DNA from: Promethearchaeota archaeon
GTDB taxonomy: Archaea > Asgardarchaeota > Lokiarchaeia > Sigynarchaeales > SOKP01
Direction of reading: 5' to 3'
Assembly: GCA_019894735.1 (NCBI GenBank)
Contig: JAGXOB010000013.1
Span: 1-38,672, forward strand
DNA: 38,672 nucleotides
Position 1 is the stretch's first letter; each line of letters begins with the position of its first letter. The notes beneath the pieces were generated by a model that saw only the letters and a list, made by a program, of their open reading frames with translations, was not told the origin of the DNA and ran no database searches. Position numbers and translations under genes: made by a program. This document shows, one piece after another, positions 17,736-25,470 of the stretch.

Positions 17736-18563
17736 TTAATCAATAAGATTTGGATCATCAATTAACCGATAATTTTCGTTCAAATTATCTAGTTGATGCA
17801 TATCAGATTTATCTAAACTAAAATCAAACACATTCATGTTATCAATAAGATGTTTTATATCTCCAGATTTCGGAATAGAAACTATTTCATGTTGTAAACC
17901 CCACCTAATTAGTATTTGAGCGGGGGATTTGCTATATTTTTGTCCGATAGTTATTAGAGTTGGGTGATTAAACTTCTTAGTCTTGGTTAGGGGACTATAA
18001 GCTTCTAGAACGATTTTATTAGATTTACAATACTCCATTAACTCTTTCTGATATAAAAACGGGGAGAATTCTACTTGATTTACGGTAGGCATTAATTCTA
18101 AAGTTTCTTTCAATTCATCTAAATGTCGAATCGTAAAATTACTAACCCCTATCGCTCTCACTCTTCCATTGTCATATATTTTTTCAAGAGCCTTCCAAGT
18201 TTCGCTTCTTAATCCCGTTATGGGCCAATGTATAAGATACAAATCTATATAGTCTAGCTTTAATAATTTAAGGCTTCTATCAAAAGCAGCCAGGGTAGAA
18301 TCATATCCTTGATCACTATTCCATACTTTAGTTGTGATAAACATATCATCTCGCAGAATTTTTGATTTCTTTATAGCTTCTCCTATTTGTTGTTCATTTC
18401 CGTAAAAAGATGCGCTATCTATGAGTTTATATCCAAAATCCAGCGCAGATAAAACCGCTCGATATGCTGATTTACCTCTAAGAGTCCATGTGCCCAACCC
18501 TAAAATGGGCATATTTACTTCATTATTCAATCTAACGCTTGAATTAATATTTAAATCCGTCAT
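17736..18563 (-). CDS. Aldo/keto reductase
   Basis: A 275-residue (alpha/beta)8 aldo/keto reductase with the full catalytic tetrad: Asp49 in LIDSA, Tyr54 in SFYGNE, Lys79 in TTKVWN and His112 in LIHWP. AIGVSNF and the C-terminal SIPKSG segment are the family NADPH-binding motifs. It resembles the 2,5-diketo-gluconate-reductase-like prokaryotic group. It reduces carbonyls or oxidises alcohols with NADP(H); the substrate is unknown. It is convergent with the MtxX-like gene. Confidence 0.94.
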   Translation of the reverse strand: MTDLNINSSVRLNNEVNMPILGLGTWTLRGKSAYRAVLSALDFGYKLIDSASFYGNEQQIGEAIKKSKILRDDMFITTKVWNSDQGYDSTLAAFDRSLKLLKLDYIDLYLIHWPITGLRSETWKALEKIYDNGRVRAIGVSNFTIRHLDELKETLELMPTVNQVEFSPFLYQKELMEYCKSNKIVLEAYSPLTKTKKFNHPTLITIGQKYSKSPAQILIRWGLQHEIVSIPKSGDIKHLIDNMNVFDFSLDKSDMHQLDNLNENYRLIDDPNLID

Positions 18564-18707
18564 ATTTCAACACCTAATATTATGTACGTTAACTTGATTT
18601 GAAAAATTAAGAATTTTCATTTATAAAAAATTATTTACTCTTAAGAGATTAATAAAAAATGTAATTTTTCAAATAAATTTCTTCTTTATTATAAAAAAGA
18701 AAAGAAT

Positions 18708-19007
18708 TTAGGTAATTGCTCCAAGAATAGTAGCTACAAGGACGATTATACCGCCAATTAATACTCCGAAAAATATGATTCCAACACCTAAAATGCCCAG
18801 GAACACCGGTGTGTAATGAATGGGTTTAATTCCGAGTAATATCACAAGAATTGCTAAAAGAAGAGCAACTGCGCCTCCTATCCAACCCCAACCCCAAATT
18901 GCAATTTGAACACCCATGATTTTTAAAACTGCCTCGATCAAGGCTACAATTCCACTAGCTATTGCCATAATTCGCATTACTAAATCTGTTTCTTGAAGTT
19001 TACTCAT
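18708..19007 (-). CDS. Small membrane protein of unknown function
   Basis: A 99-residue protein that is almost entirely hydrophobic. Segments at about 13-34, 38-60 and 64-97 (the last long enough for two passes) predict three or four transmembrane helices, with a Trp/Gly-rich turn WGWGWIGG at about 38-45 and a short cytosolic N-terminus. There are no catalytic or metal-binding residues. The Gly-rich helices suggest tight packing, perhaps a small oligomeric membrane protein. I do not recognise the family. It is separated by 144 bp from the aldo/keto reductase on the same strand. Confidence 0.75.
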   Translation of the reverse strand: MSKLQETDLVMRIMAIASGIVALIEAVLKIMGVQIAIWGWGWIGGAVALLLAILVILLGIKPIHYTPVFLGILGVGIIFFGVLIGGIIVLVATILGAIT

Positions 19008-19164
19008 TTTTTTTCACTAATTTTCAATTGATTTTTAAATAAAAAATAGATTATACCCCCTTAAATATTTATAGCCTATTTACACTATAATGTTAATATT
19101 TTTATTATTAAAATTTAATTCTTCTTTTTTCCTCAAATCAACCGCAATTTTAAATATCGTTTTT

Positions 19165-19250
19165 GGACAATCTGGAGAGTGTAGAGCAGTTTGGAACATC
19201 CCTAAACTCGAGATAGCTATAATTCCAAATTAAATGGAGTCGAGAATATT
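19165..19250 (+). ncRNA. GC-enriched island with a tRNA-like D arm, possible small RNA or leader
   Basis: This stretch stands out as GC-richer than the very AT-rich sequence around it in the 302-bp gap between the small membrane protein and the acyl-CoA dehydrogenase. A TATA-like TTTTAAATA lies near 19150. The segment GTGTAGAGCAGTTTGGAACAT can fold as a tRNA D arm (GTGT/ACAT with AG...GG...A in the loop), but no matching anticodon, T or acceptor arm can be built. TTTGGAA and TTCCAAA further along could pair. It could be a tRNA relic, a small RNA or a structured 5' leader. The rest of the gap shows nothing else. Confidence 0.25.
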
Positions 19251-19309
19251 TTTCAAAAAAAAATATATTCTGTTTTTAATTTAATATTTTAATACTAAAT
19301 CAATAGGTA

Positions 19310-21067
19310 ATGAAAATTATGATAAAGTTACTTAATCCAAAAAATCCCGATTTTTCAGAACTTGATGAAAAATCGAAGGAAATTATGTTCAAAACTATAA
19401 ACTTCTTTGAAAAAAAAGGTTTGGAGAAGATTCTTGAAGACGACCATTCATGTGTATGGTATGAAGATTTTATTGAGTTTCAAAAGAAAGAAAAAATCTT
19501 TTCGTCACTTTTAACTCCATCAGAATATGCGTTGGAAGGTAATCCTGATGCTCGCTGGGACACGAATCGTAATTGTTATTTTAATGAAATCACTAGTTTC
19601 TATGGAGCACCATATTGGTATACCTGGCAAGTGAGTATTTTGGGACTTGGGCCTATTTGGATGAGCAACAACGAAATAATAAAGAAAAAGACTGCCCAAG
19701 CTTTGATCGATGGCGGAATCTTTGCATTTGGCCTTTCTGAAAAAGAACATGGCGCTGATTTATATTCTTCTGAAATGAAGTTAATTCCTCAAGAAGATGG
19801 AACTTATAAAGCTAATGGAGAAAAATATTATATCGGAAATGGTCAAACCGCAGCATTCACATCAACTTTCGGAAAAATTGCTGATAAGAATGGAAATATT
19901 CTTCAATATCCCGAATCAAGGAAAGACAAAAGTAGTTATGCTTTTTTTGCAGCAAATTTTGAGATTGAAGGATATGAAACTATAAAAAATATATTACAAA
20001 ATCAAAATTATGTTGCTGAATACGCTCTTAACAATTATCCAGTAACCGAGAATGAAATCTTAGCTAAAGGTCAAGAAGCCTGGGATATGGCGTTAAACGC
20101 AGTCAATGTAGGTAAATACCAGCTTGGATGGTCGAGTATTGGGATTTGTACTCATGCTTTCTTTGAGGCTTTAGATCATGCATCAAAAAGAATATTATAT
20201 AATCATGCGGTAACTGAGTTTTCACACATTAAACAATTCTTTGTGGACTCCTATTGCAGACTAATTGCAATGAAGCTTGTTGCCTTAAGAACTAAAGATT
20301 ATATTCGAACAGCATCACTAAATGACAGACGCTATCTATTATATAATCCTATTATAAAAATGAAGGTAACTACTGAAGGTGTGACTGTTATCAATATGCT
20401 ACATGATATTATTGCAGCAAAAGGATATGAAAAAGATACATATTTTCAAGGAGCGTTGAAATATATTGGTGCCAACCCTAAATTAGAAGGAACAGCGCAT
20501 GTAAATATGGCTCTTATTGTAAAATTTATGCCCAATTATTTTGGAATAGGTGTTTCTCATGTGGAATATCCGGATGTACCTAAGATAATCGATGATCGCA
20601 ATGATTCCTTTCTGTTTAATCAAGGATCTGCTCAAGATTTATCAAGAATAAGTTTCCATGATTATCATATAGCGTATGATAAATATAATCTTCCCAATGT
20701 TAACATTCTTAAAGAACAGATTGAAATCTTTAAAGAAATGTGTATAAAAGCACCTCCTACACCGAATCAGGGAAGGGATATCGATTTTGTATTGATTAAT
20801 GGTGAATTATTTACTCTCGCCGTCTATGGACAACTTATACTCGAAAATGCTGAGATATATGGAGAAGATAATGATTTAATCGAACAAATTTTTGATTGTT
20901 TAATACGCGATTTTTCACTGTTTGCCACAAAATTATATTCGAAACCGATAACTAGTGAAAAACAGATGGAATTTTGTTTAAAAATGATTAAAAAACCTGT
21001 TCAAGATATGAAACGGTTTGAATGTATTCTTGAAAAGGTTTATGCCCATAAAGGCGTATATCGATGA
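19310..21067 (+). CDS. Acyl-CoA dehydrogenase family protein
   Basis: A 585-residue flavoprotein, longer than short-chain acyl-CoA dehydrogenases (about 380) and nearer to the extended FadE-like type. An N-terminal helical domain is followed by FAFGLSEKEHGADL, the counterpart of the FAD-contacting F.lTEp.aGSD motif, and ANGEKYYIGNG, the counterpart of LnGeK.wItNG. The C-terminal helical domain has an additional 150-residue extension. It should dehydrogenate an acyl-CoA at C2-C3, passing electrons to an electron-transfer flavoprotein. The catalytic Glu could not be assigned. No other beta-oxidation genes are adjacent. The start codon at 19310 is followed by a second ATG three codons on, and either could be used. 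Confidence 0.88.
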   Translation: MKIMIKLLNPKNPDFSELDEKSKEIMFKTINFFEKKGLEKILEDDHSCVWYEDFIEFQKKEKIFSSLLTPSEYALEGNPDARWDTNRNCYFNEITSFYGAPYWYTWQVSILGLGPIWMSNNEIIKKKTAQALIDGGIFAFGLSEKEHGADLYSSEMKLIPQEDGTYKANGEKYYIGNGQTAAFTSTFGKIADKNGNILQYPESRKDKSSYAFFAANFEIEGYETIKNILQNQNYVAEYALNNYPVTENEILAKGQEAWDMALNAVNVGKYQLGWSSIGICTHAFFEALDHASKRILYNHAVTEFSHIKQFFVDSYCRLIAMKLVALRTKDYIRTASLNDRRYLLYNPIIKMKVTTEGVTVINMLHDIIAAKGYEKDTYFQGALKYIGANPKLEGTAHVNMALIVKFMPNYFGIGVSHVEYPDVPKIIDDRNDSFLFNQGSAQDLSRISFHDYHIAYDKYNLPNVNILKEQIEIFKEMCIKAPPTPNQGRDIDFVLINGELFTLAVYGQLILENAEIYGEDNDLIEQIFDCLIRDFSLFATKLYSKPITSEKQMEFCLKMIKKPVQDMKRFECILEKVYAHKGVYR

Positions 21068-21097
21068 TTTTTTTTATTTAGAATTAATGAAAAAAGA

Positions 21098-21201
21098 TGG
21101 GAGGGGAGGGATTTATTCTATCAAGAAGATCCTTCTTGTTACTCGAACCCCCGGCCACTTGGCCCCCAGCCAAGTATCATACCAAGCTAGACCACCCTCC
21201 C
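21098..21201 (-). tRNA. tRNA-Pro(GGG) with an intron in the T loop
   Basis: On the minus strand GGGAGGG (21195-21201) pairs fully with CCCTCCC (21099-21105), and discriminator A follows. The D region TGGTCTAGCTTGGTATGATA is the classical archaeal tRNA-Pro sequence. The anticodon stem CTTGG/CCAAG holds loop CTGGGGG, anticodon GGG (proline). The T stem GGGGG/CCCTC brackets TTCGA and AT, between which sit about 29 nt containing a perfect hairpin, CAAGAAG-GAT-CTTCTTG. Its position and size match the intron of the tRNA-Arg in this window. CCA is not encoded, and the 3' end runs into oligo-T. Confidence 0.93.
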
Positions 21202-21220
21202 TTAAAAAAAGGATGTCCTC

Positions 21221-21230
21221 TTTATACTCT
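21221..21230 (-). promoter_or_regulatory. TATA box of tRNA-Pro
   Basis: On the minus strand AGAGTATAAA lies with its centre about 23 bp upstream of the mature tRNA 5' end. That is the right distance for an archaeal TATA box whose transcript begins a few bases before the tRNA. Confidence 0.55.
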
Positions 21231-21387
21231 ACAAAAAAAAATTGGTTCAATTTAGATTTTTATAGATTAAAATCATAAATTCTATTTATTTTTAATTATC
21301 TTTTAATTAAAACCAATAATTTTTAAAATCTTTAGAGATTTTTTATTCTTATTATTTTCTTAAATTAACTCAACCGTAGATTGAAAG

Positions 21388-21675
21388 ATGCGCACTAGAA
21401 AACCATTTATTATTTTTTGGCCTCAATATTTTGACGCAAAAAGGAGTAGATCAAATGGAAGGCGCATTCCAAAGAAATTTGCTGTAGATAAAATTACTAC
21501 AATCGATATTTTAAATGCAGCAAAGAGATTGGGGTATATTGCTCATCATGAAAAAGGCTACAAATATCCTAGAACCTGGTGGGACGATCCTGGCAGAGTT
21601 TCAATTGATACAAAAGGTAAGAAAAAATCTAAGGTTCTATTAGAAGTTGCTAAAGAAATTAAAAAAATAAAATAA
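21388..21675 (+). CDS. srp19: Signal recognition particle subunit SRP19
   Basis: The 95-residue protein matches archaeal SRP19 in length and motifs: IIFWPQYFDAKRSRSNGRR at the start, KFAVDKIT, and then HHEKGYKYPRTWW. SRP19 binds the tips of SRP RNA helices 6 and 8 and orders the RNA for SRP54 binding, so it acts in cytosolic targeting of membrane and secreted proteins. The basic, aromatic residues of the RNA-binding face are all present. It is followed 18 bp later by hypA, likely in one transcript. Identification is firm. Confidence 0.95.
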   Translation: MRTRKPFIIFWPQYFDAKRSRSNGRRIPKKFAVDKITTIDILNAAKRLGYIAHHEKGYKYPRTWWDDPGRVSIDTKGKKKSKVLLEVAKEIKKIK

Positions 21676-21693
21676 AAGAATTAACCAAATATA

Positions 21694-22062
21694 ATGCACG
21701 AATTTTCTTTTGCTTACGATATATTTAAAATTGCTGAGGCAACTGCCATTAAAAATAAGGCTTCTAAGATTACAGAAGTTTATCTCGAAATTGGTGAATT
21801 AACTTTAATTGTTCCAGAGCTTCTTAAGAAGTCCTTCGAAATGGCTACAAGTGGTTCAATGGCAGAGGGTGCGGAGTTAATAATAGAGAAAACTCCAGGA
21901 AAAATAAAATGTAGAGATTGTGATAAAACTTCGACTGTAACTTTGAGCGAAGAAGCACATCTAACAGGATTGCAATTGTTTCAATGCAAACATTGTCAAA
22001 GCAACAACACTGAAATTTTAGAAGGAAAGAAAGCTAACATAAAAAACATTAAAATACTCTAA
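21694..22062 (+). CDS. hypA: Hydrogenase nickel-incorporation protein HypA
   Basis: A 122-residue HypA. The N-terminal Met-His-Glu supplies the nickel-binding His2, and IGELTLIVPELL is the family core. The structural zinc site is CRDC followed about 35 residues later by CKHC. HypA delivers Ni, with HypB, to the large subunit of [NiFe] hydrogenases. No hydrogenase or other hyp genes are in the window, so they must be elsewhere if the system is functional. It lies between SRP19 and a Nudix gene, with spacings of 18 and 20 bp, which suggests an operon without an obvious functional theme. Confidence 0.95.
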   Translation: MHEFSFAYDIFKIAEATAIKNKASKITEVYLEIGELTLIVPELLKKSFEMATSGSMAEGAELIIEKTPGKIKCRDCDKTSTVTLSEEAHLTGLQLFQCKHCQSNNTEILEGKKANIKNIKIL

Positions 22063-22082
22063 TAAGTTTTTTAAAACAATTT

Positions 22083-22808
22083 ATGGATTTAGAAGTTGTT
22101 TGGGAAGGAAATTTACTTTTAGAAAAAGTGAGTTGGGGGAAGAAAGCTTTTTCTGAATATACCCTGCCACCCGAACTAGATTTAAAAAGAAAAATCAATT
22201 GGAAAAATCATTTACGAGAAAATAAAGCTGATTATGATGGAAACCTTCTATTCCTAGAGAAATTCTTTCATAAAAAAAATGAACTTATTTTAGATGTTGG
22301 ATTGATTAAGTTTTCGACTGTTATTTTTATAGAGAAAAATAAATTATATGTGGATAAAGGTATTGGAATGCTTGGGGTCCAATGTTTAATTTTTTCACCT
22401 TGTCATAGGTATATCTTAGTCGGGGAACGTTCATTATCCCAATCATATTATCCTGGAATAACAACAGTACCAGGAGGAATGCTTGAGTTAGACGATTTAG
22501 AAAAAGGTCCAAAAAAAGCATTCATGCGAGAAATTTATGAAGAGACATCACTCCTATTTCAGCCTAATGTTTACCTATATGCAATTTTATTAGGATGGAA
22601 TAATGTTTCTGTTACCTTTCTCACTTCTGTAACAATTATCCAAGATTATAAGTTTAATCCAGCAGATATTATAATTGGAGATAAGAAAGAATGGGAAAAT
22701 AATCTTAGGTGGCTTCAAATAGAAGAATTAAAAGATTTTCCTCTTAATAGGCTACTCGATGGGCTCTACTATTTTCAAAAAAGAATATCTAATTTTACAG
22801 AAAATTAG
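22083..22808 (+). CDS. Nudix hydrolase-like protein
   Basis: A 241-residue protein with a C-terminal Nudix domain from about residue 110. The Nudix box reads PGGMLELDDLE, then KGPKKAFMREIYEETSLL. The REIYEE core is intact, but the first conserved Glu appears shifted by one residue relative to GX5EX7REUXEE, so there is a small insertion in the loop. The N-terminal 100 residues form a separate region I do not recognise. Nudix enzymes cleave nucleoside diphosphate derivatives. The substrate is unknown and activity should not be assumed because of the loop change. It starts 20 bp after hypA. Confidence 0.82.
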   Translation: MDLEVVWEGNLLLEKVSWGKKAFSEYTLPPELDLKRKINWKNHLRENKADYDGNLLFLEKFFHKKNELILDVGLIKFSTVIFIEKNKLYVDKGIGMLGVQCLIFSPCHRYILVGERSLSQSYYPGITTVPGGMLELDDLEKGPKKAFMREIYEETSLLFQPNVYLYAILLGWNNVSVTFLTSVTIIQDYKFNPADIIIGDKKEWENNLRWLQIEELKDFPLNRLLDGLYYFQKRISNFTEN

Positions 22809-22856
22809 AATCATTTAAATTTGATTTCTAAACAAAAATAATATAGAAAATGAATA

Positions 22857-23240
22857 TTATTCACTAATTAGAATTCCATTTAGAATTCCGTGTTGTCCTG
22901 GGCGACTTGATATTCTCGCTTTTCCCAATTCGGTTTCAACAATAGCCCCCTTAGTAAGAATATGACGCCTATTTAAATCCTTAGAAGCAGCATTACTTTC
23001 GAACTTTAATATCTTGACCTTAGAAGTCTTATTTGTACTAAGGTCTGTTACATTTATGAAAGTCGAGGAGAATAACTTAAGTTTAGAATTACCTCCTAAA
23101 ATTCGCTGTTTCTTCTTCTTTTCGGCACCTATCTTTGTCTCAATTGCGGGGCGTTCCAATTCTCTTTTCCTTTTTTTGTGGAAAGTTTTATATTTTTTTC
23201 CAGTGTATTTTCTTTTACTTCTTGCTTGACTTCTTGCCAT
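22857..23240 (-). CDS. rps8e: Ribosomal protein S8e
   Basis: The 127-residue protein is archaeal S8e: a basic N-terminus with ARSKRKYTGKKYK, the ETKIGAEKKK core, and the C-terminal ILTKGAIVETELGKARI and RPGQHGILNG segments. It is a component of the small ribosomal subunit shared by archaea and eukaryotes and absent from bacteria. It is convergent with the Nudix gene and divergent from the proteasome beta gene. Identification is firm. Confidence 0.96.
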   Translation of the reverse strand: MARSQARSKRKYTGKKYKTFHKKRKRELERPAIETKIGAEKKKKQRILGGNSKLKLFSSTFINVTDLSTNKTSKVKILKFESNAASKDLNRRHILTKGAIVETELGKARISSRPGQHGILNGILISE

Positions 23241-23428
23241 GATTAATAGACACTTACCGGGTCAACTATGATATAAACGATAATATACTATTTCTTTAAA
23301 ATTTTTGTGTTTACAATCAAAGTTTATAATTTCTAAAAGAAAAATAAAAAAGGAAAGATTATTTTATTCTATATAACTATTAGATTATCTAATAATTACT
23401 ACTGAATAATTATTAATTGTTGAAAAGA

Positions 23429-24070
23429 ATGATGGAAAATAAACCCAATAAGCTTAACCTTGACGAGCCTACGGTAAAAAGGATAATCAGATCAAGCACG
23501 ACTACCGTAGGGATAATTGTCAAAGATGGTGTAGTAGTTGGAACGGAGTCCCAGGCTACAGCGGGATACACTGTAGCTACTAAGACCGCTCAGAAGCTGT
23601 TCCATATTAACGATTATACCTGTGCAACAATATCTGGGGGTGTGGCAGACTGTCAATATGTTGTTAATCAACTTAAAGCACTCTCGAGATTGAAGCAAGT
23701 AGAAGAGAATAGAGTACCAGATCCACAACATATCGCAAGTTTGACAAGAAATATCCTATTTAGTGGACGATCGTATTTTCTATGTATGATGATTATTGGG
23801 GGATATTCCCTAAAAAAACAAAATGGACTCCTTTATGGAGTTGATTTGTTAGGAACATTATACGAAGAAGAGAATTTCATTTCTTTTGGTTCGGGTTCTC
23901 CATTCTCAATAGGGCTTCTAGAAGCTGATTGGAAACCCAATTTGACGAAAGCTGCTGGAATCAATTTAATAAAAACAGCAATATCAAGTTCTCGAGAAAG
24001 AGACGCTGCTTCAGGATTTGACATTCAAATTTGTACTATTGATAAAACTGGTTTTAAACAAGTTCAATAA
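23429..24070 (+). CDS. psmB: Proteasome beta subunit
   Basis: 20S proteasome beta subunit, about 213 residues. The frame is open from a TTG at 23417, but ATG at 23429 (or 23432) is the likelier start and leaves a propeptide of about 23 residues. Mature Thr1 is in RSS-TTTVGI, Lys33 in AQKLF is present, and the RDAASG motif keeps Asp166. Two residues deviate from the common pattern: Ser rather than Gly precedes Thr1, and the Asp17 position is Glu in GTESQATAG. ATES also occurs in some Sulfolobales beta subunits, as I recall. The protein should form the inner proteolytic rings. A JAMM protease lies convergent, 66 bp downstream. Confidence 0.95.
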   Translation: MMENKPNKLNLDEPTVKRIIRSSTTTVGIIVKDGVVVGTESQATAGYTVATKTAQKLFHINDYTCATISGGVADCQYVVNQLKALSRLKQVEENRVPDPQHIASLTRNILFSGRSYFLCMMIIGGYSLKKQNGLLYGVDLLGTLYEEENFISFGSGSPFSIGLLEADWKPNLTKAAGINLIKTAISSSRERDAASGFDIQICTIDKTGFKQVQ

Positions 24071-24136
24071 ATGGTTTTATATCTTAATCTTTTATTATTT
24101 TCGAAATAGAATTTAATATAGTTTTATTTTGTAATT

Positions 24137-24640
24137 TTAATATTCATTTACTTCCATTTTTATCTGAGTAAGTTTATTGTCCAAATAAATAAACCCGTTA
24201 ATATCCTTATTTCTGGAATCAGCTATTATCCAAACTATATGAGAAAACTTTTTTATACCACAATTATGATAATATTTCATACGTTTTTTATCAACACTAC
24301 TAGGAATTGCCCCCGTAGGATGAGAGTGAAAAATGGCTAATAGTTTTAAGCCTTCTTTTTTGACTATAATGTTAGATAGTTCTAATATTTTTTCATTATT
24401 ATCTATTAGGAATGACGCGGGACTTATTATGCTAGATTCAACGCACTGAAAATTTTCACTATAATATTTATATTTAAAATCAATTTTATCACTAATTTCT
24501 TGAATTTTACCAAAAACAAATCCACAAGCCTCGTTTGGGTAAGCCTTCTCAATACATTTATTAATATCTTTAACTATCTTCCTACCAAATATAAAAATTA
24601 TATCTCTTTCAAATCTCATTTTATATCCTTTTCTTAGCAT
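24137..24640 (-). CDS. JAMM/MPN metalloprotease (HvJAMM1/desampylase-like)
   Basis: A 167-residue single-domain JAB1/MPN protein with a complete JAMM site: Glu37 in NEACGF, His105 and His107 in FHSHPTG, Ser114 and Asp117 in PSSVD. The EACG pattern groups it with prokaryotic JAMM enzymes that remove ubiquitin-like proteins, such as HvJAMM1, rather than with scaffold MPN proteins. It probably cleaves a ubiquitin-like or SAMP modifier from targets or processes its precursor. Its ATG overlaps the stop of the upstream winged-helix gene (TAATG), indicating translational coupling. A second Met at residue 8 is possible, but the overlap favours the first. The convergent neighbour is proteasome beta. 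Confidence 0.9.
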   Translation of the reverse strand: MLRKGYKMRFERDIIFIFGRKIVKDINKCIEKAYPNEACGFVFGKIQEISDKIDFKYKYYSENFQCVESSIISPASFLIDNNEKILELSNIIVKKEGLKLLAIFHSHPTGAIPSSVDKKRMKYYHNCGIKKFSHIVWIIADSRNKDINGFIYLDNKLTQIKMEVNEY

Positions 24641-25335
24641 TAAAATAAAGTTAAAGCTGCGTTTAGGGTAGCCAATCGTGAATTTTGTGGATTGTCCCCA
24701 GATCCAATAATAATTACATCGTTAGGTTCAAATTTCACATTAGCGTTTTCAATCTTAGTCTTAAAATAATTTAGCGTGCTTTTTTCTATTTTCTCTAAAT
24801 CTCTTATGTTAATTCCTTTTGTTGGAAAATAGATATCTTTCCCGTTATAGATAAGACATGTGGCTCCATAGCCATTAATTTTTATTGCAGCATCTCTTTG
24901 TTCTATCCCATCTTTAATATTTTTAGCAGCATTCTTAACTAAACAGAAATATAAATTGACGTTATCAGGTTCAATTATAATCTCTTTTAAAAATTTTACA
25001 TTTGCTTTCTCTAATATAGGAATCTTATCTTTGAGTTTTGTTAAAAAATTGGTACCTTTTACTGTTAGTATATGTCCTCTTCTCTGAACTTTGCTATTAC
25101 TTCCTTTTTCTTCGTTTGGAACCATGATAAACTTACTAACATCCTTTAGTTTATTAAATAAGGATCTTGCTGTCCCCGAGCCAATTTGTAATTCTTCTTT
25201 GAGGCGATATCTTCCAATACCTTCTGAGTTTTCTCCAAATATAAATAGTGATAACAAAACGTGAACATATTCGAATGTGGGTTTAATAGTACGACTTTCA
25301 AATAATGGTTCTAACTCACTTAGGAAACCATCCAT
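24640..25335 (-). CDS. Winged-helix protein with C-terminal DUF4443-like domain
   Basis: A 231-residue protein. Residues about 20-110 form a winged helix-turn-helix (YRLKEELQIGSGTARSLFNK as recognition region, then RRGHILTVKG as wing). The C-terminal half (about 115-231), with RDAAIKINGYGATCLIY, DIYFPTKGI and VIIIGSGDN, resembles the archaeal DUF4443 family, as I recall it. It is likely a transcriptional regulator whose C-terminal domain binds a ligand; the ligand is unknown. The stop codon overlaps the start of the JAMM gene, so the two are made together and probably work in one pathway. It is divergent from the appendage-like gene across 135 bp. Confidence 0.75.
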   Translation of the reverse strand: MDGFLSELEPLFESRTIKPTFEYVHVLLSLFIFGENSEGIGRYRLKEELQIGSGTARSLFNKLKDVSKFIMVPNEEKGSNSKVQRRGHILTVKGTNFLTKLKDKIPILEKANVKFLKEIIIEPDNVNLYFCLVKNAAKNIKDGIEQRDAAIKINGYGATCLIYNGKDIYFPTKGINIRDLEKIEKSTLNYFKTKIENANVKFEPNDVIIIGSGDNPQNSRLATLNAALTLF

Positions 25336-25470
25336 AAATTAACTTAGGATACTATCAATAAATAAATTAACTTAGGAAACAGTAGTTCAAAAAAATTATA
25401 AATTAAAATAGTTACATTTCTTTTATAATATCGATAATATTCAATTATCGAAAAGTCGGCGAATACTTTC

